DNA from: an uncultured Caryophanales bacterium
Lineage (GTDB): Bacteria; Bacillota_I; Bacilli_A; RF39; UBA660
Assembly: GCA_947306705.1 (NCBI GenBank)
Contig: CAMZHD010000007.1
Location: forward strand, 1 to 36,440
DNA length: 36,440 nucleotides
Direction: 5' to 3'
The position numbers and the translations under genes were made by a program. Below, in pieces: positions 7,797-15,568 of this stretch. Positions within the stretch are counted from its first letter, which is position 1, and each line of letters starts with the position of its first letter. The notes below the pieces were generated by a model. It made no database searches, was not told where the DNA came from, and saw only the letters and a program-made list of their open reading frames with translations.

Positions 7797-8357
7797 ATGA
7801 ATAAAAAGTTTCCATATGGACATGATGTAAATGTTTATATAGAAAAAGCAATTGAGAGAATGAAAGATACATATCCTTGGGTAACAAAAGAATCATTAGA
7901 TAAGAGATATGAATATGGTATAGAAAAACAAAACAATCGATATCAATATATCTCTATTTATCACTGGAAGGGTTCTTCTGATGAGAAAAAAGTGTTGGAT
8001 ATGGATGGAGAAGAATTTATTCAACGAATCATGTGGGATCAAGAGTATACAGTACAAGAACAAAATCCTGTTAAAGAGGTATTTGTAGTTCCTGGACAAT
8101 CTGGTAAAATTCTAACAGGTTGGCATTTAGAAAACTATGAATTTAGAAGCCATCAATTAGGAGGTTACTCCGTATTTTGTCAGGCAGGGGATCGAGTAAC
8201 AGGAGGATCTAGAACTTTCTTTATTCCACCAAGTTATTTTGAAGGAACATATGATGAGTTTTTAGATAAGTATATTGAACTAGTTCCTGCCTCTTTTGGA
8301 TTTACAAGAGAAGAATTAGCAAACATTCCAGAATTAAAGACATTTTTAGGGTATTAA
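7797..8357 (+). CDS. Hypothetical cytoplasmic protein
   Basis: I do not recognise this 186-residue protein. It has no signal peptide or transmembrane segment and no obvious catalytic motif. It is rich in aromatic residues (about ten Trp, Tyr and Phe in the first 70 residues) and mixed alpha/beta in character. The middle (VVPGQSGKILTGW) resembles a short loop between strands but is not a Walker motif. The start at ATG 7797 is preferred over the GTG at 7788 because the latter lies inside the AAGGGTGAT ribosome binding site. It is probably monocistronic, between the tRNA terminator and the 8378 promoter. Function unknown. Confidence 0.8.
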   Translation: MNKKFPYGHDVNVYIEKAIERMKDTYPWVTKESLDKRYEYGIEKQNNRYQYISIYHWKGSSDEKKVLDMDGEEFIQRIMWDQEYTVQEQNPVKEVFVVPGQSGKILTGWHLENYEFRSHQLGGYSVFCQAGDRVTGGSRTFFIPPSYFEGTYDEFLDKYIELVPASFGFTREELANIPELKTFLGY

Positions 8358-8374
8358 AAAAAGAATCAAAACCA

Positions 8375-8383
8375 TGTTATAAT
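8375..8383 (+). promoter_or_regulatory. Extended -10 promoter of the 8416 gene
   Basis: TGTTATAAT lies 32 bases before the ATG at 8416. Confidence 0.62.
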
Positions 8384-8415
8384 GATATTAAAGTAGTGAC
8401 ATAGCGAGGTGTATT

Positions 8416-9435
8416 ATGAAATTAGTAGCTGCAAAGTGTCCCAATTGTGGGGCAAATATAGATGTTAATCCAAAGTTAGAGACAACAAAATGTAATTATT
8501 GCAATCAAGCAATTTTAATAAATGATGCTATAGAAAAATATAAATTGGAAATATCAGGATCTTTAGAAGTAAAAAATCTTCCTCAAATTGATAATATTAC
8601 AAAACTAGCAAATAGATACTATGATAATCAAGAATATGAAGAAGCATACCAGCAATATGATCAGTTACTAAAATTAGACGCTGATAATACAGACGCGTTG
8701 CTTAGATATGGTATTTGTAAAACTTTATTAAACAACTATATTGATTTTACAATGGAATACTTAAGTAAAACATTTGATAATGTCATTAGCATCCTGAAAG
8801 AAAAAAATGAATATGATGATAAAATAGAGAAATATGTTGAAGAAATACTCTATGCTACTGATGTTTCGCAAGAAGCAACGATTAAATATTATAATTCATA
8901 TTCAATTAATAGATTTGATTTAGAGCAAGTTCAAGGGAAATTGTTTTCTTGCTTAGACTTATATGAAAAAATATATATACATGCTAATGATGATACAAAG
9001 GAAAAAATTTCTGATTCAATTTTGCTAGCTATAAAATTGATTTGTAAAGAAAAAGTCTATAAAACTGGAAAAGGAGAATATGGAAATAACATTTCAGAAA
9101 AATACAACATAGATAGAAAAACAAGAATTCTTTTAGAACAAAAAAAGATGCACTACGGCCACGTATTAGAAAAAATAGAAAATTTTGTAAATGATACTAA
9201 TGTTGAAAAGCCTTCTGAAACAGAGATAATTAGTCAAGATAGTTCAAATAGCAATGAGTCAATTTATAATAAGGAAGGTTTTATTATAACAATCCTTTGT
9301 ATAACTGGTTTTTTAGTTCCTATAATTGGCATTGCTTTAACATGGACTTTAGGGAAAAACTTTAAACAAAAAAACAAAATTATTACGACTATAGTGATGG
9401 CTATTTGGTTTTTAATATTAATTAATTCAATATAA
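8416..9435 (+). CDS. Zinc-ribbon, TPR-like, membrane-anchored protein of unknown function
   Basis: The 339-residue product starts with a zinc ribbon: CPNC at residues 8-11 and CNYC at 26-29. A TPR-like helical pair follows (about 55-92, with YYDNQEYEEAYQQYDQLLKL as the first repeat). After a long helical middle region and a Ser/Asn/Glu-rich linker (about 260-288), two transmembrane helices end the protein (about 291-312 and 319-338). Such zinc-ribbon membrane proteins are common in Bacillota and are thought to act as scaffolds, but no function is established. Compared with its neighbours it uses more AT-rich, less uniform codons (ATA, AAT, TTT), which may hint at different ancestry. It ends at a bidirectional terminator facing the yidD-like gene. 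Start supported by GAGGTG. Confidence 0.85.
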   Translation: MKLVAAKCPNCGANIDVNPKLETTKCNYCNQAILINDAIEKYKLEISGSLEVKNLPQIDNITKLANRYYDNQEYEEAYQQYDQLLKLDADNTDALLRYGICKTLLNNYIDFTMEYLSKTFDNVISILKEKNEYDDKIEKYVEEILYATDVSQEATIKYYNSYSINRFDLEQVQGKLFSCLDLYEKIYIHANDDTKEKISDSILLAIKLICKEKVYKTGKGEYGNNISEKYNIDRKTRILLEQKKMHYGHVLEKIENFVNDTNVEKPSETEIISQDSSNSNESIYNKEGFIITILCITGFLVPIIGIALTWTLGKNFKQKNKIITTIVMAIWFLILINSI

Positions 9436-9463
9436 AAAGGTATATATCAATATATACCTTTTT
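9434..9463. terminator. Bidirectional intrinsic terminator between convergent genes
   Basis: GGTATATA/TATATACC stem (9439-9446 and 9451-9458) with loop TCAA, A-run on the left and T-run on the right. It serves the 8416 gene (+) and the yidD-like gene (-), whose stop is at 9462-9464. Confidence 0.88.
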
Positions 9464-9845
9464 ATGGTTCATCAAATCCGCCATCATTTATGTTGCAACG
9501 TTTTAATCTATTTATCCCTTTAGAAACGCCCTTTATAAAACCATACTTTTCAATGCTTTTAATCATATATTCCGAACAACTTGGCTCAAATCGGCATTTA
9601 CTTCTAATACTAATTGGGGCAATTCTTTGATATATTTTTATCATTAAAAGAGTTATATTTTTAATTGCAAAAACAGAATATACTATTAGTAATAATATAA
9701 AAACAATAAAATTAAGTTTTGCATAAAATCTCAAATAAATAATTAAGAAAAAAACAGTGGTATAAAAAAACAATTTGTAATAATTAATTTTTTCTTTTGT
9801 ATATTTTCTTTGGTAATATATGCTTCTCGGATCATTACTTTTCAT
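9462..9845 (-). CDS. YidD-like membrane protein insertion factor with N-terminal transmembrane extension
   Basis: The last 60 residues (about 66-127) are a YidD domain: KIYQRIAP, the KCRFEPSCSEY signature (Cys84, Cys90), KYGFIKGVSKGINRLKRC (Cys117) and a final GGFDEP. YidD helps membrane protein insertion together with YidC and SecYEG. Unlike standard YidD proteins (about 70-85 residues with an amphipathic N-terminus), this 127-residue form starts with a charged tail and two hydrophobic segments (about 24-40 and 43-62). This suggests true membrane anchoring. No yidC, rnpA or rpmH is nearby, so it is not in the classic rnpA-yidD-yidC locus and may be a second, accessory copy. It overlaps the upstream small gene by 11 bases, which suggests translational coupling. 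Confidence 0.87.
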   Translation of the reverse strand: MKSNDPRSIYYQRKYTKEKINYYKLFFYTTVFFLIIYLRFYAKLNFIVFILLLIVYSVFAIKNITLLMIKIYQRIAPISIRSKCRFEPSCSEYMIKSIEKYGFIKGVSKGINRLKRCNINDGGFDEP

Positions 9846-10059
9846 CTTTATAGAATATTAGCATATAGCTATAACGAGTAATTGGTTGTTGTAAACATCC
9901 TGGTTTTTCAGTAATTGCTATGTTTTCCATTGAATGATATTCCCAACCTTGTGAAACCTCTTGATTAATAATATCTTCGAATAATTTGTAAGCTTCTTCT
10001 GAGTTGCCTTGTTTAACAATTATTTCTTTTGGACCTCCAACTATTTTATATTTTCTCAT
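9835..10059 (-). CDS. Small DUF4177-like protein
   Basis: A 74-residue soluble protein with the look of a DUF4177 domain: an N-terminal beta strand (KYKIVGG), a helix (SEEAYKLFEDIINQEVSQGWEY), then a strand pair ending in YSYMLIFYKDE. The function of that family is unknown. The Gly-Trp-Glu turn after the helix is its most typical feature. An AGGAGGT site lies 5-7 bases before the ATG, and an extended -10 (TGGTATAAT, minus strand) lies 27 bases upstream. It is the first gene of a two-gene unit with the yidD-like gene and overlaps it by 11 bases. Family assignment is from memory of the pattern and is moderately sure. Confidence 0.72.
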   Translation of the reverse strand: MRKYKIVGGPKEIIVKQGNSEEAYKLFEDIINQEVSQGWEYHSMENIAITEKPGCLQQPITRYSYMLIFYKDEK

Positions 10060-10085
10060 ATTTTACCTCCTATTTCTTACCTTAG

Positions 10086-10094
10086 ATTATACCA
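10086..10094 (-). promoter_or_regulatory. Extended -10 promoter of the DUF4177-like/yidD-like unit
   Basis: Minus strand TGGTATAAT, a perfect TGn-TATAAT. Confidence 0.7.
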
Positions 10095-10151
10095 TCTTGA
10101 AATTATTATATCAATTTATTATTGGTAAATCAGATATATTATTTTGTTTAG

Positions 10152-10180
10152 AAAAAAAGAACGATTGAATCGTTCTTTTT
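10152..10180 (-). terminator. Intrinsic terminator of the SDR gene
   Basis: GAACGAT/ATCGTTC stem (10159-10165 and 10169-10175) with loop TGA. On the minus strand it is followed by seven T. A plus-strand T-run makes it potentially bidirectional. Confidence 0.85.
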
Positions 10181-10181
10181 C

Positions 10182-10940
10182 TTATACACAAGTATATCCA
10201 CCATCAATTGGTAGAATAACACCAGTTACATAACTAGCTTCATCACTTGCTAAGAAGATAGCTCCTGCATTTAATTCTCCTTCATGACCATAACGTCCTA
10301 CTGGGACAGTTCCCTTCATGTAAGCAGTAAATTCATCTGTTACTAATGTATCATGTGTTAATTCTGTATCAAAGTATCCTGGACAAATAGCATTAACGGT
10401 GATTCCTTCTTTTGCAAGTTCAGAAGCAGCCGCTCTTGTAAAGTTAATAACTCCACCTTTAGAAGTATGGTAAGCAATGGTTCCCATTGCCATATTTCCA
10501 ACCATACCATACATAGAAGCGATATTAATAATTCTTCCATAATGGTTCTTCTTCATAATTTTACCAAATTCACGAGTTACATAGAAAACAGAATCCATAT
10601 CAGTTGAGATAGTGAAATCCCATTCCTCATCTGTCATATCAAGAACGCCTGCATTTTTAGCACTACCAGCACAGTTTACTAAAATATCTACTTTACCAAA
10701 CATTTCTTCTGCTTGACGAGCAGCTTCTTTGATTTCATCTACATTTGTAACATCACATTTTACTGGTAAAACTCTTACTCCTTTTGCTTCTAACTCAGTC
10801 TTTAATTCTTCAAGTCTTTCAACTCTTCTTGCTAATAAAACTAAATCTGCTCCTTGTTCAGCAAATGCACGTGACATTTGTTTTCCAAGACCACTACTAG
10901 ATCCAGTAATAACAGCAACTCTTCCTTTTAAATTAAACAT
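10182..10940 (-). CDS. Short-chain dehydrogenase/reductase (FabG / gluconate 5-dehydrogenase-like)
   Basis: A classical SDR oxidoreductase of 252 residues. The Rossmann motif TGSSSGLG is at residues 12-19. Arg38-Arg39 follow the second strand (LLARR), a placement that usually favours NADP(H). NCAG is at 89-92, and the catalytic Ser142, Tyr157 and Lys161 sit in ASMYG and YHTSK. The PG motif CPGYFDTEL and a C-terminal VTGVILPIDGG complete the fold. The substrate cannot be read from sequence; gluconate 5-dehydrogenase-type and 3-oxoacyl-ACP reductase-like enzymes look the same at this level. There are no fatty acid synthesis genes beside it, so it is probably not the housekeeping FabG. It is a single-gene unit with an AGGAGG site 6-8 bases before the ATG. 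Confidence 0.92.
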   Translation of the reverse strand: MFNLKGRVAVITGSSSGLGKQMSRAFAEQGADLVLLARRVERLEELKTELEAKGVRVLPVKCDVTNVDEIKEAARQAEEMFGKVDILVNCAGSAKNAGVLDMTDEEWDFTISTDMDSVFYVTREFGKIMKKNHYGRIINIASMYGMVGNMAMGTIAYHTSKGGVINFTRAAASELAKEGITVNAICPGYFDTELTHDTLVTDEFTAYMKGTVPVGRYGHEGELNAGAIFLASDEASYVTGVILPIDGGYTCV

Positions 10941-10965
10941 ATAATCCTCCTATCATTACTATTTT

Positions 10966-10971
10966 ATTATA
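10966..10971 (-). promoter_or_regulatory. Candidate -10 box of the SDR gene
   Basis: Minus strand TATAAT, 25 bases before the SDR start. It has no TGn extension. Confidence 0.45.
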
Positions 10972-11108
10972 GTATAGATTCTCTATAGATTGAATAAAGT
11001 TTACTTCATTTTACACATTTTATGGTGTAAAGTAATTGTATTTATTAATCAATAAGAATACTAAAAAAACAAGTTTTCCATAATTAAAGAATGAATATAG
11101 GGAAATCA

Positions 11109-11117
11109 TGGTATAAT
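11109..11117 (+). promoter_or_regulatory. Extended -10 promoter of the WXG/peptidase operon
   Basis: TGGTATAAT lies 32 bases before the ATG at 11150. The rest of 10972-11149 shows only AT-rich sequence with no clear structure. Confidence 0.68.
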
Positions 11118-11149
11118 AAAAATGGAGTAATATAGAAAGGCGTGATCAT

Positions 11150-12190
11150 ATGGTTAGTTCTAGTACAGTAGTAAGTAACTCTGAAGAATTAAAACAAACA
11201 ACAGATAACTATGTGAAACAAGTAGAAAACCTTTCTTCTTCTTGGAAAGGGGATTCTTACAATAACTTATCGAATCAAGTATCTTCTTTTCAATCAGAAT
11301 TACAACAAGTTATCAATCAATTAACTTCTTTTGCAGAAGCACTTGGTTTATATGAAACATATAAAGAATATAAAGATAAATACAATCAATATAGTAGTTT
11401 ATTGAGTCAATTAGGAGATTCAGAAGAAAATCAATCTTTAATAAGTCAATACATGAGTATTATGAATGAATGTAAAGCAAAAATGGATGAATTAGCTCCT
11501 AAAATACAAGATGCATTATCCTCTGCAGCAGGATTCAATATGGATTCAACTACTTCTTCTACAACAGCGACAACGTCCGCAACTACTTCTACCAAAGCAG
11601 GAGAATTTGTTGCAGATAGTAGTAAAGGTGTTTATGGACATATGGTTACAAGTTTAAATGGAAGAACTCATACCATTTATAAACAATCTCAAATCAAAGG
11701 ATGGTCAAGAGACTGCAATAGAGCGGCTGCATCTAGTATTGCGAGTGCTTTTACTCATTATGATGGAGAAGCAGTGGATATTGCGATGAAAGCTGATAAT
11801 GGTATCGGATATAAGAGTGATGTAACGAATGAGTATTTCTCTAATTTCGGATTAAAAGCAACGGTCAATAAAGTAAATGGTCCTTATGATACAGTGACTC
11901 AAGATATTATTTCTACTCTCAATAGAGGAGATTATGTCATGTTTGATCTAGCCAATCCTAATGTAGTTGGACAGAGTGGTCAAAGATGGTCTTTTACAAG
12001 ACACTGGTTATCTGTTTTGGATATTAAAAAGACAGGAGAAGGGGAAAATGATTACGCAATCTTTATTTCCGATTCTGGTCATGCAGGTAGTACAAGAGAT
12101 CATGGATTAGGTGCTGGATGGTATGATATTAATGAATTCAGTGGGCAACAAATCGCAAATCTAACTACGATTAGTAGTGAAGAGAGGTGA
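11150..12190 (+). CDS. WXG100/LXG-like protein with C39-like cysteine peptidase domain
   Basis: The 346-residue product has three parts. Residues 1-128 are helical, with a WxG turn (Trp32-Lys-Gly34) between two amphipathic helices, as in WXG100 proteins exported by type VII systems, and a third and fourth helix. Residues 132-148 are a Ser/Thr-only linker. Residues 150-340 resemble a papain-fold C39-type peptidase: Cys189 starting a helix in RDCNRAAASS, His285 in RHWLSVLDI on a strand, and Asp308 in FISDSG as the third member. There is no Sec signal peptide, in line with WXG export, but no EssC/YukD-type genes are in view. The GTGA at 12187-12190 ends it 4 bases before the next ATG. It could be a cell-wall or toxin-type effector or a processing peptidase; that is inference. 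Confidence 0.75.
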   Translation: MVSSSTVVSNSEELKQTTDNYVKQVENLSSSWKGDSYNNLSNQVSSFQSELQQVINQLTSFAEALGLYETYKEYKDKYNQYSSLLSQLGDSEENQSLISQYMSIMNECKAKMDELAPKIQDALSSAAGFNMDSTTSSTTATTSATTSTKAGEFVADSSKGVYGHMVTSLNGRTHTIYKQSQIKGWSRDCNRAAASSIASAFTHYDGEAVDIAMKADNGIGYKSDVTNEYFSNFGLKATVNKVNGPYDTVTQDIISTLNRGDYVMFDLANPNVVGQSGQRWSFTRHWLSVLDIKKTGEGENDYAIFISDSGHAGSTRDHGLGAGWYDINEFSGQQIANLTTISSEER

Positions 12191-12194
12191 TGCT

Positions 12195-13535
12195 ATGATA
12201 ATATTAGAAGTCATCAATCAATGTTCTTCTCCTATATTAGGAGCATTCTTAAGCATCTTTAAAAGAGCCATGAATATCATTCAAATTGTAGTTCCTATTT
12301 TATTAATGATTTCTCTTGCGATAAATCTAACAAAATTAGTAGCCAATCCAGATGATAAAAAATTATTACCCAAAATTAAAAATGCTGCTATTGCGGCAGT
12401 ATTAGTTTTCTTTATCCCAATGCTTGTAAATGTAGTAATGGGTATGGTAGATAATTCATATAATTTTAGTGCTTGTTGGAATGAAACCGTAGAACAAAAC
12501 TTTAAAGTAACGGAATATATGAATCCAAGTGGAAATACACAAAGACAATCGATTATTCCCAATAGTAGTGACTACGAAAAAGGAAAAAAGCAAGAGACAA
12601 ATACAGATACCAATACTAATACTAATAATAATAGTAACAGTAATAGTAGTAGTGATTCCAATAATCAAGAGTCAAACTATAATCCAAGTAATGATCTTCC
12701 CTCTAATCCTGGAAATATCTCAGGAGATTTACAAGTTCATTTTATTAATCCAAAATCAAGAGTAGATGCGATTTACATAAAAGTAGGAAATAAATCCATC
12801 TATATAGATGGTGGTTTTAGAGGAGATTCAAAAACAGAAATTGCTTATTTAGAAATAATAGGAGTCAATCATATTGATTACTATATTGGATCTCATTCTC
12901 ATACAAACCATGTAGAAGCAGCTCCTCCCATTATTTCAAAATATGGAATTAAGACAGTGATTGGGGGAAGAGAAACTTGTAATGGATCTGGTAAAACTCC
13001 TTGTACGGAATATGCAATTAGAGGATTTGCTCAAAAGCAAGGAATTAGTTTAAGTGGAGTAAGTTTCAATGTATTAGTACCAGGAGATATCTTTTATCTA
13101 GGAGGACTTAAAATAACTTGTTTAGGACCGATTAATGTAACAAATGGTTTATCTCCAACGGAAACAAAACAAAACTATAATTCACTTGTTTTAAGATTAG
13201 ATTATGGATCAACATCTTTTCTTCTAACAGGTGATAATTCTTCTTCTTCTACGATGAAAGAGATTAATCAAAAATATCCAGGATCCTTAAATGTAGATGT
13301 ATTAAAGAATGCTCATCATAATGGATGTGCTAGTGATTCTTCTTATCAAATGTTTAATGCAGAATATGTAGTATTCACAACAAGACATGATTATTTACCA
13401 TCATCTTCTTGTATTAATACAATTAAAAAGCATGGAGCAAAGTATTATTTCATCGCAGCAGATAATCAATCAGGAAATGTTTTAATCACATCAGATGGAT
13501 CAAATATAAAAGCATATCCACATTATAAAGACTAA
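12195..13535 (+). CDS. Two-helix membrane protein with ComEC-like metallo-beta-lactamase-fold domain
   Basis: A 446-residue fusion. The N-terminus has a short amphipathic start and two transmembrane helices (about 27-50 and 62-84) with a charged NPDDKK loop, similar in layout to TrbC/VirB2-like pilins. A disordered Asn/Thr/Ser linker (about 113-178) follows. Residues 179-446 match the extracytoplasmic MBL-fold domain of ComEC/Rec2: INPKSRVDAIYIK, the metal motif SHSHTNH (233-239), LLTGD (343-347) and NAHHNG (372-377). In the HxHxDH motif the Asp is Asn238, so one metal site may be altered. ATG 12195 is preferred over GTG 12177 because AGAGGTGAT (12182-12190) is the ribosome binding site. It is translationally coupled to the WXG/peptidase gene. 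Confidence 0.8.
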   Translation: MIILEVINQCSSPILGAFLSIFKRAMNIIQIVVPILLMISLAINLTKLVANPDDKKLLPKIKNAAIAAVLVFFIPMLVNVVMGMVDNSYNFSACWNETVEQNFKVTEYMNPSGNTQRQSIIPNSSDYEKGKKQETNTDTNTNTNNNSNSNSSSDSNNQESNYNPSNDLPSNPGNISGDLQVHFINPKSRVDAIYIKVGNKSIYIDGGFRGDSKTEIAYLEIIGVNHIDYYIGSHSHTNHVEAAPPIISKYGIKTVIGGRETCNGSGKTPCTEYAIRGFAQKQGISLSGVSFNVLVPGDIFYLGGLKITCLGPINVTNGLSPTETKQNYNSLVLRLDYGSTSFLLTGDNSSSSTMKEINQKYPGSLNVDVLKNAHHNGCASDSSYQMFNAEYVVFTTRHDYLPSSSCINTIKKHGAKYYFIAADNQSGNVLITSDGSNIKAYPHYKD

Positions 13536-13559
13536 AAAGAGTTTATAAACTCTTTTTTT
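13534..13559 (+). terminator. Intrinsic terminator of the WXG/MBL operon
   Basis: AAAGAGTT/AACTCTTT stem with loop TATA, then a T-run. Confidence 0.88.
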
Positions 13560-13568
13560 AGACCATTT

Positions 13569-13597
13569 TTGACAAAAAGAGTATTTTATGGTATAAT
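13569..13597 (+). promoter_or_regulatory. Full consensus promoter of the Sel1-repeat gene
   Basis: TTGACA (13569-13574), 17-base spacer, TGG then TATAAT (13592-13597). With both a perfect -35 and an extended -10 it is the strongest-looking promoter in the window. Confidence 0.88.
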
Positions 13598-13624
13598 AAT
13601 GAGCCATGTTTAGGGGGAAGAATT

Positions 13625-14716
13625 ATGAAAACAAATCAAAAACAAGAATTTGAATTAAAAGACGTTGTATTAGTAAACGAAACAGATTATGATTTAGAAT
13701 TAATCGTAAAAGATGTTACTAGAGAAAACCGTTTAGCTAAAGGAAAAGTATGGAATACTCCAGAGAATAAAAGAAGAGTTCTTTCCAATATGAAAAGAAT
13801 CTTTGAGTATTATCAAAAAGAATCTGGTTCTGTAAAAGTAGTTTATGCTGACGGTACAATTATGGTGTTCAATCCAGAATTTTTAGGGATGATTGAAGAA
13901 ACTGCAAAAGCACAAAAAGAAAATAGAGATAGAATCTATGAAGAACAACAAGAAGAAAAGAGACGTCAAAGAGAAGAACAATCTAAAAAACCAGTAGAAG
14001 AAAAACCAGTAGAAGAAAAACCAGTTGAAAAGAAAGAACCTACTAGATCATTTGATACATTACATTTCTACATATTAGCTGCTGAAAATGGTAGTGAAGA
14101 TGCTCAATACGAAGTTGGAAATGCTTATCATTATGGAGAATTAGGAGCAGAAATCAATTACCAAGAAGCATTAAAATGGTATGATAGAGCTTCAAGACAA
14201 GCATGTTCAAAAGCACAATATGAATTAGGAATTATGTACTTAAGAGGAGAAGGTGTAGTTGCAGATAAAAAAGCTGCATTTGAATTTTTCCGTAAAGCAG
14301 CTGCTAAAAGTTATTTCCCAGCTACTACTATGTTAGGAAGTATGTATTATTTTGGACTTGGAGTAGATCAAAGTGAAAATAACGCATTCTATTGTTTCAA
14401 AGATGCTGCAGATAATAATGAACCAACTGGTATGTACAATTTATCATTCATGTATCAATTAGGAAAAGGTACTCCAAGAGACAGTAAAAAAGCCCTTTCC
14501 CTTATGGAACAAGCTGCTTATGCAGGATCTGAAGATGCGGTTGTATTCTTAATAACTTTATATAGTTTAGGAAGCAATCTTTGGGGAGTAAAACCAAATG
14601 AAGGTGTAGCAGCTATGTGGACTGATTATCGTAAAAAGAATTTTCCAAAAGAAGAACAAATCAAAAGACCTAATTATTCAAATTTAGTAGAACCAGCAGG
14701 ACCTTATACTAAATAA
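13625..14716 (+). CDS. Sel1-repeat protein
   Basis: A 363-residue soluble protein. The N-terminal domain (about 1-90) is mixed alpha/beta and unrecognised. A charged coiled-coil stretch (about 90-120) and a short tandem VEEKP/VEKKE linker (about 121-137) follow. From about residue 150 to 320 there are four to five Sel1-type helical repeats with the usual periodicity and signature residues: AQYEVGNAYHYGELG, AQYELGIMYLRGEG, ATTMLGSMYYFGLG, GMYNLSFMYQLGKG and AVVFLITLYSLGS. Sel1 arrays bind protein partners. Its very strong promoter suggests high expression. The partner is unknown. Start set by AGGGGGA. Confidence 0.88.
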   Translation: MKTNQKQEFELKDVVLVNETDYDLELIVKDVTRENRLAKGKVWNTPENKRRVLSNMKRIFEYYQKESGSVKVVYADGTIMVFNPEFLGMIEETAKAQKENRDRIYEEQQEEKRRQREEQSKKPVEEKPVEEKPVEKKEPTRSFDTLHFYILAAENGSEDAQYEVGNAYHYGELGAEINYQEALKWYDRASRQACSKAQYELGIMYLRGEGVVADKKAAFEFFRKAAAKSYFPATTMLGSMYYFGLGVDQSENNAFYCFKDAADNNEPTGMYNLSFMYQLGKGTPRDSKKALSLMEQAAYAGSEDAVVFLITLYSLGSNLWGVKPNEGVAAMWTDYRKKNFPKEEQIKRPNYSNLVEPAGPYTK

Positions 14717-14718
14717 GT

Positions 14719-14744
14719 AAAGATGATAGAAATATCATCTTTTT
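14719..14744 (+). terminator. Intrinsic terminator after the Sel1 gene
   Basis: Perfect 10-bp stem AAAGATGATA/TATCATCTTT with a GAAA loop, then T residues. Confidence 0.9.
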
Positions 14745-14772
14745 ATTTTGAAACTATACAAAAAGAAAGTTC

Positions 14773-14778
14773 TATAAT
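14773..14778 (+). promoter_or_regulatory. Candidate -10 box of mtnN
   Basis: TATAAT 28 bases before the start. TTGAAA at 14748-14753 is a possible -35 but with a long 19-base spacer. Confidence 0.45.
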
Positions 14779-14806
14779 AAAATAATAGTAGAAATAGGGT
14801 GATCAT

Positions 14807-15496
14807 ATGCAAGTCATTGGAATAATATTTGCTCAAAAAGAAGAGTTAGATGCTTTTCTATCAAAAGTAGAATTAATAGAAAAAAATAGAATCCAAGAAG
14901 TTACTTTTTATGAATGTAAAGTTGGAGAAAAAGATTTAGTATTAGTTGAATCAGGAGTGGGAAAAGTAAATGCTGCAAGAACAACTCAATTATTAATGGA
15001 CTCTTACCCAGTCTATACAATATGGAATATGGGAGTAGCAGGTTCTGTTTCTAAGGATGTAAAAATAGAAGATATTGTAATAGGAGATAGACTCATTCAA
15101 CATGATTTTGACATTACTGCCTTTAATCATGAATTAGGATATATTCCAGAGATTGGAAGCTCCATAGAAAGCGATAGAGAATTGCTTGCTTTAGCAAAAA
15201 GAACACCTTCTCCTGTACCTATTCACATAGGAAATATTGCATCAGGAGATACTTTTATCACAGATTCTAAAAAAGGAGAGGAAATCGCTTTAAACTTCAA
15301 TGCTTTATGTGTAGAAATGGAAGGAGCAGCAATTGCTCAAGTATGTTATTTATCCAAAATACCATTCTTAATCATTCGTTCTATTTCAGATTCTCCAATG
15401 AAAGAAGATAATAAAAAAACATATGATGAATTCTTAGAATCTAGTTCAAAAGTAGCCGCAAATTACTTAATCGATTTGATAAATTTAATAGATTAA
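14807..15496 (+). CDS. mtnN: 5'-methylthioadenosine/S-adenosylhomocysteine nucleosidase
   Basis: It hydrolyses 5'-methylthioadenosine and S-adenosylhomocysteine to adenine plus the thioribose compound, recycling products of SAM-dependent reactions. The nucleosidase-phosphorylase fold is clear: SGVGKVNAA at 49-57, NMGVAGS at 74-80, the loop ASGDTFI at 145-151, CVEMEGAAIAQVC at 168-180 (Glu172 contacts the ribose), and RSISDS at 191-196 with the catalytic acid Asp195. A Glu at residue 12 or 13 is the usual activator of the attacking water. The 229 residues match the family (about 230). It is a single-gene unit between two terminators. The start is set by AGGGTGAT. Confidence 0.95.
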   Translation: MQVIGIIFAQKEELDAFLSKVELIEKNRIQEVTFYECKVGEKDLVLVESGVGKVNAARTTQLLMDSYPVYTIWNMGVAGSVSKDVKIEDIVIGDRLIQHDFDITAFNHELGYIPEIGSSIESDRELLALAKRTPSPVPIHIGNIASGDTFITDSKKGEEIALNFNALCVEMEGAAIAQVCYLSKIPFLIIRSISDSPMKEDNKKTYDEFLESSSKVAANYLIDLINLID

Positions 15497-15520
15497 AAAA
15501 AGAGAACCTTGTTCTCTTTT
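15495..15520 (+). terminator. Intrinsic terminator of mtnN
   Basis: AAAAGAGAAC/GTTCTCTTTT stem with loop CTT. Confidence 0.88.
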
Positions 15521-15568
15521 CCTATGTCTTTTATTTATTATATCATAGAAAAAAATTTAATTATATAA

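Noticed and set aside
12456-12765. Open frames on both strands within the linker of the MBL protein
   Set aside because: They come from the repetitive Asn/Ser/Thr codons and have no ribosome binding site.
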